64,000 bases of DNA from Phycisphaeraceae bacterium (GTDB lineage Bacteria > Planctomycetota > Phycisphaerae > Phycisphaerales > Phycisphaeraceae), in the NCBI GenBank assembly GCA_020851465.1, contig JADZCR010000005.1, forward strand, positions 1 to 64,000, read 5' to 3'. Under the pieces are notes generated by a model. The model was not told the DNA's origin, searched no databases, and worked only from the letters and a program-made list of their open reading frames with translations. Positions within the stretch are counted from its first letter, which is position 1. The number at the start of each line of letters is the position of its first letter. Below, piece by piece: positions 60,944-64,000 of the stretch. Position numbers and translations under genes: made by a program.

Positions 60944-61978
60944 GTGAGCACGCCCCGTAGCAGCGCCCCGTCCGTCGCCGTTGTTGGCGCCACCGGCGCG
61001 GTGGGTCAGGAGTTCCTTGCCGTCCTGGCTCAACGCAACTTCCCCATGAGTAATCTCAAACTCCTCGCCAGTGCCCGCAGTGCCGGCAAGCCGATGGAGT
61101 TCAAAGGTAAAACCTACAAGGTTGAGGAACTCACGGAAGAGAGCTTCAAGGGTGTGGATCTCGCCCTCTTTTCCGCGGGTGGATCGATCAGCAAAAAGTT
61201 CGGCCCGATCTCTTCACAGGCCGGGGCGACCGTCGTGGACAATTCTTCAGCTTTTCGCATGACGGACAACGTCCCGCTGTGCGTCCCTGAGGTGAATCCC
61301 GAATCGGTCAAGGGTATTTCGCTGGGTAAGGGCGGAATCATCGCCAACCCGAACTGCTCAACGATCATCATGCTCGTACCTGTTACGCCGCTCCACCGGG
61401 CCGCAAAAGTAAAGCGGATGGTTGTGAGTACCTATCAGGCTGCCAGCGGCGCGGGCTATCAGGGCATGACTGAGCTTGAGGAACAGACCCGTGATGTGCT
61501 TGCCGGCAAGCCTGCGGTGCCGAAGTTCTTCAAGCAGCCGTACGCATTCAATCTCTTCTCCCATAACTCGGATATGTATGAGAATGGGTACAACCAGGAA
61601 GAGATGAAGATGGTCAACGAGACCAGAAAGATCTGGGGACAAAGCGTTCCGATTTGTGCAACCTGTGTGCGCGTGCCCGTGATGCGTGCCCATGCCGAGA
61701 GTATCAACCTTACCTTTGAAAAGCCGCTTTCAGAAAAAGATGCGGAGGAAATCCTGCGGTCATCGAAGGGTGTTTCGATCATCAACGATCGTGCGAATAA
61801 TCGCTTCCCTACGCCGCTTGATGCGTCGCACAAAGATGACGTGTATGTCGGCCGTATCCGTCAGGACATCAGCCTGAATGGTCACGGTGATCATGGTCTG
61901 GCGATTTTCGTGTGCGGCGACCAGTTGCGCAAGGGTGCAGCACTCAACGCGGTGCAGATCGCAGAACTATTGCTTTGA
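60944..61978 (+). CDS. asd: Aspartate-semialdehyde dehydrogenase
   Basis: 344 residues. It reduces aspartyl phosphate to aspartate semialdehyde with NADPH, the branch point to lysine/diaminopimelate, threonine and methionine. Evidence: PSVAVVGATGAVGQEFLAVLAQRNF (NADP site), GGIIANPNCSTIIMLVPVTPLHRAA with the catalytic Cys in NCST, STYQAASGAGYQGMTELEEQ, and the C-terminal VRVPVMRAHAESINLTFEKPL carrying the catalytic His. The sequence follows the archaeal/Gram-positive type in length. Start GTG 60944, with AAGG 8-11 bp upstream. A leader hairpin and -10 box lie just upstream. Provides DAP precursor for peptidoglycan. Confidence 0.95.
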   Translation: MSTPRSSAPSVAVVGATGAVGQEFLAVLAQRNFPMSNLKLLASARSAGKPMEFKGKTYKVEELTEESFKGVDLALFSAGGSISKKFGPISSQAGATVVDNSSAFRMTDNVPLCVPEVNPESVKGISLGKGGIIANPNCSTIIMLVPVTPLHRAAKVKRMVVSTYQAASGAGYQGMTELEEQTRDVLAGKPAVPKFFKQPYAFNLFSHNSDMYENGYNQEEMKMVNETRKIWGQSVPICATCVRVPVMRAHAESINLTFEKPLSEKDAEEILRSSKGVSIINDRANNRFPTPLDASHKDDVYVGRIRQDISLNGHGDHGLAIFVCGDQLRKGAALNAVQIAELLL

Positions 61979-62042
61979 CAAACCACGGGTCAGGCGGCAG
62001 AACAGGCTGATTGGTGTGGCTTTTCATAAGTGAGACGCAACC

Positions 62043-62420
62043 ATGAGCCGTATGTTTTCCAGCATCATCACTGGCGGACTCAAAGACATCGCCCGCGCGG
62101 ATGCGACCGCCAGCCGCCCTGTGATGCAGGCTTCGCAGGCGTCCGCCACCGCAGTGGCATTGCTTGAAGAACGGCTGGAAAGACTCGCCCTCGTCAACAT
62201 GGCGATGTGGGAAATCCTGCGCGAAAAGACCAAGCTCACCGAGGAGGAGCTGTTACTCAAAGTCCTCGAAATAGATCTCCGCGACGGCAACGAAGACGGC
62301 AAGGTTACACGCACCGTCGTCAAGTGCCAGTCGTGTAACCGCGCCATGTCCCCTCGGCACACCAAGTGCATCTATTGCGGTGCGGAAAAACTGGCGCAAA
62401 GCGCGTTTGATCGAGTGTAA
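62043..62420 (+). CDS. Small protein with C-terminal zinc ribbon
   Basis: 125 residues. Residues ~25-90 are helical (ATAVALLEERLERLALVNMAMWEILREKTKLTEEELLLKV), possibly a coiled coil. The C-terminus is a CQSCNRAMSPRHTKCIYCG zinc ribbon (CxxC...CxxC). No family recognised. It starts 64 bp after asd on the same strand and may be cotranscribed. Confidence 0.7.
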   Translation: MSRMFSSIITGGLKDIARADATASRPVMQASQASATAVALLEERLERLALVNMAMWEILREKTKLTEEELLLKVLEIDLRDGNEDGKVTRTVVKCQSCNRAMSPRHTKCIYCGAEKLAQSAFDRV

Positions 62421-62515
62421 AAAAGCAGCCTTCAGCCGTATTGGTCAATCATATTTTCAGAAAAGCCATCGCAGTGCGGAACGGATGTGGTGAATTAAAG
62501 CTATCTGATCAGGCG

Positions 62516-63301
62516 TCACGTATCTCCAAACCGACGTCGTTTCATTTTACGGATCACTGACATCGGCCAGCGCGGCATGCCTTGGAGTGCGGGCCATGCA
62601 GGAGGAGGTTCTGTTACGCCGAGTTTTTGTCGTAGCGTGGCGGCGACCCAGTCGAGCTGCGCCTTGTCCCGGCCATCCAGTACGGTTCGGCGCACCGTCA
62701 TCGGCGGGGAAATCGGTGCGTCGAGGCGTGATGGCTCGGAGGGTTGCCGCAGCAGAAAAACCAGATCAAAGACCGTTGCTTCATCTGTCGTCGCCAGCCC
62801 GCTGATGACGGTGTGTACCGAAATGATGGTCCTTCGCTCGTAACGGGCGGATTGGACACCGCCGAGTCCGTGCCGTGTGACGGTGACGAATCGTTCATCC
62901 ACGGCAATCAGTGCGGTTGAGCGCAGCAGGATGAGTTGATGAAGTGCAATGGCGAAACCAAACCAGCCCAGGACGGCTGCAAAGGCGATCCATACCGATC
63001 CTCGAAATACCGTGGCTGTGGCGATCGTGGCGGACAGTGCCGCGACGGCGAGTGCGGCTACCAGAGCAGCCGTGATCAAGTGTGAAGGGTGCATGGGGCC
63101 GGGATGAATACGGATAACGGGAAATCCCGTTTCATCACCCGAAGCGGCGCAGAGTTCGACACCCGGCGGGGGTTGCTGAGCAGCAATGGCATCAACATTT
63201 GCCTCGGACTCACGTGAAGTGGCGACTGCGTTTCGTACCAATTCCGCGAAATCACGGGCTTCCGAAGGCTGTGAAGCCAGTGGTTCGTTTCGCGGTTCCA
63301 T
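62516..63301 (-). CDS. Membrane-anchored hypothetical protein
   Basis: 261 residues. An N-terminal soluble stretch of about 70 residues is followed by two hydrophobic segments, about 74-95 (HLITAALVAALAVAALSATIATATVF) and 100-125 (VWIAFAAVLGWFGFAIALHQLILL), then a C-terminal domain of about 130 residues with LIAVDERFVTVTRHGLGGVQSARYERRTI, which resembles a PH-like (bPH/YdbS) arrangement. No function assigned. Confidence 0.7.
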   Translation of the reverse strand: MEPRNEPLASQPSEARDFAELVRNAVATSRESEANVDAIAAQQPPPGVELCAASGDETGFPVIRIHPGPMHPSHLITAALVAALAVAALSATIATATVFRGSVWIAFAAVLGWFGFAIALHQLILLRSTALIAVDERFVTVTRHGLGGVQSARYERRTIISVHTVISGLATTDEATVFDLVFLLRQPSEPSRLDAPISPPMTVRRTVLDGRDKAQLDWVAATLRQKLGVTEPPPAWPALQGMPRWPMSVIRKMKRRRFGDT

Positions 63302-63382
63302 TCCTCAATCATAAATCAGCCGGCTTTGTCAGCAGAAACATCTGACCGCAGATGCCGCGGTTTTGGTTACGCGGAGTGTTTT

Positions 63383-64000
63383 TTACACTTGGCGTATCGC
63401 GTTCCGCTCGTGGTCATGCAGGCCGAATTGGTTGACGCTGTAACTTCCGTGGTGGTCAAACCAGCGACCTAATTCTGCAGCGCCGCGCTCATCAGGTTGC
63501 AGAGCAGCACAGAACTTTCCGCCTGGGACGCTCGCTCGCAACTCACCGTCTTCGACGAGTACACGACCAGCTTTGATGACGTAGCGAGGTGATTCAAACA
63601 TCGTCTGTGCGTTATCAGGTCTGTCGTGATAGAGGGTCAGGTCTGCATCCGCGCCGGGTGCGAGATGGCCTTTGTGTTTGAGGCCAAGCACTCGCGCCGG
63701 GCCGGCACGGGTGATGATCGCGATTTCATTTAGCGAATACTCACGGGTCAGATCGCGGAGTTTGCTGTTTCGCATCGCGCGTGGGTGCGCTCTGGCGATG
63801 AGTTCATCGCGGCGGGCCTTGCTCATCAATGCAGCGATGATCGTGGGATAGGTGAGAAAGCTCCCGCCGTTGGGATGGTCGGTGGACAGAAGCATCCGCC
63901 ACGGGTCGCCGGCCATGAGCATCAGTTCCAGGCCGATTGCCCACTGGAGGCTGTGAAGGTAATGCTTATCGTCATAGCGGATCGGCATGAGTCCGCAGCC
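63383..64000 (-). CDS. fwdA: Formylmethanofuran dehydrogenase subunit A (partial, cut by window edge)
   Basis: C-terminal 205 residues of a longer protein; codons run to the right edge (the last in-window residues before the ATG-like codon read GCGL). The sequence YDDKHYLHSLQWAIGLELMLMAGDPWRMLLSTDHPNGGSFLTYP, then REYSLNEIAIITRAGPARVLGLKHKGHLAPGADADLTLYHDRP, is diagnostic of the amidohydrolase-type A subunit of Fwd/Fmd and of bacterial Fhc. In bacteria this complex hydrolyses/transfers the formyl group between methanofuran analogue and H4MPT. The expected upstream part and the B/C/D subunits lie outside the window. With mtdA at 17826 it marks H4MPT-linked C1 metabolism; alternative name fhcA. 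Confidence 0.88.
   Translation of the reverse strand, partial: GCGLMPIRYDDKHYLHSLQWAIGLELMLMAGDPWRMLLSTDHPNGGSFLTYPTIIAALMSKARRDELIARAHPRAMRNSKLRDLTREYSLNEIAIITRAGPARVLGLKHKGHLAPGADADLTLYHDRPDNAQTMFESPRYVIKAGRVLVEDGELRASVPGGKFCAALQPDERGAAELGRWFDHHGSYSVNQFGLHDHERNAIRQV

Noticed and set aside
1-64000. CRISPR array, integrase/transposase, prophage or toxin-antitoxin genes
   Set aside because: I looked for regularly spaced repeats, terminal inverted repeats and the typical protein motifs and saw none. A profile search would be needed to exclude divergent examples.

Overview
This window looks like chromosomal DNA of a free-living bacterium of the phylum Planctomycetota, most likely class Phycisphaerae or a close relative. 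The grounds are: an MtdA/MtdC-type methylene-tetrahydropterin dehydrogenase together with a formylmethanofuran dehydrogenase (Fwd/Fhc) A subunit, a C1 gene set found outside methylotrophic proteobacteria mainly in planctomycetes; a secreted protein with the planctomycete N-terminal LEPR signature; very large PQQ-propeller/TPR exported proteins; scattered rather than operonic housekeeping genes; and moderately high GC. The taxonomic call is inference from gene content. I see no phage, insertion sequence, integron or CRISPR array.

Layout. 0-8.4 kb: the start of an exported protein (left edge), a 14-TM drug exporter, a TlpA-type thioredoxin lipid/redox protein, tRNA-Ser(GCU), a heparinase II/III-like polysaccharide lyase and dxs. 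8.4-13.9 kb: an MsrB-MsrA fusion lipoprotein facing rplS-ftsW-murG (a remnant of the division/cell-wall cluster), then a D-2-hydroxyacid dehydrogenase. 13.9-18.7 kb: ilvB behind a near-consensus promoter and a Val/Leu-rich 28-codon leader peptide, a secreted beta-helix protein and mtdA. 18.8-20.8 kb: dnaA and an upstream region with DnaA boxes and an 18-bp palindrome, a candidate oriC. 20.8-27.7 kb: GNAT, an exported hypothetical, prmC/panC, two exported proteins, a four-cluster ferredoxin and an AraC regulator. 28-34 kb: Nudix proteins, an Arg-rich/Asp-rich small protein pair, small membrane proteins, trpD and a Gfo/Idh/MocA protein lacking the usual catalytic residues.

34-41 kb: a YdjY-domain protein, a secreted calpain-like cysteine protease with PPC domains, a methyltransferase-like protein, a PQQ sugar dehydrogenase and recJ. 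41-49 kb: a pilin-like protein with a clear terminator, small proteins, a phosphate transporter with its PhoU-like partner, a second Gfo/Idh/MocA protein, glnS and an SPL-family radical SAM protein. 49-64 kb: clpC with terminator, an HDOD-GGDEF signalling protein, a 1456-residue TPR/PQQ protein, a PfkB kinase, zinc-ribbon membrane proteins, asd and, at the right edge, fwdA/fhcA.

How the genes relate: most are single or paired transcription units. Credible small operons are pit/PhoU-like, rplS-ftsW-murG, the acidic/basic pair with a Nudix gene, and three pairs with 4-bp stop/start overlaps. The strongest items for follow-up are the ilvB leader peptide, the secreted calpain-like protease, the charge-complementary small protein pair, the candidate origin and the two separated C1 genes. 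I did not find a clear multi-gene novel system, and I do not claim one.
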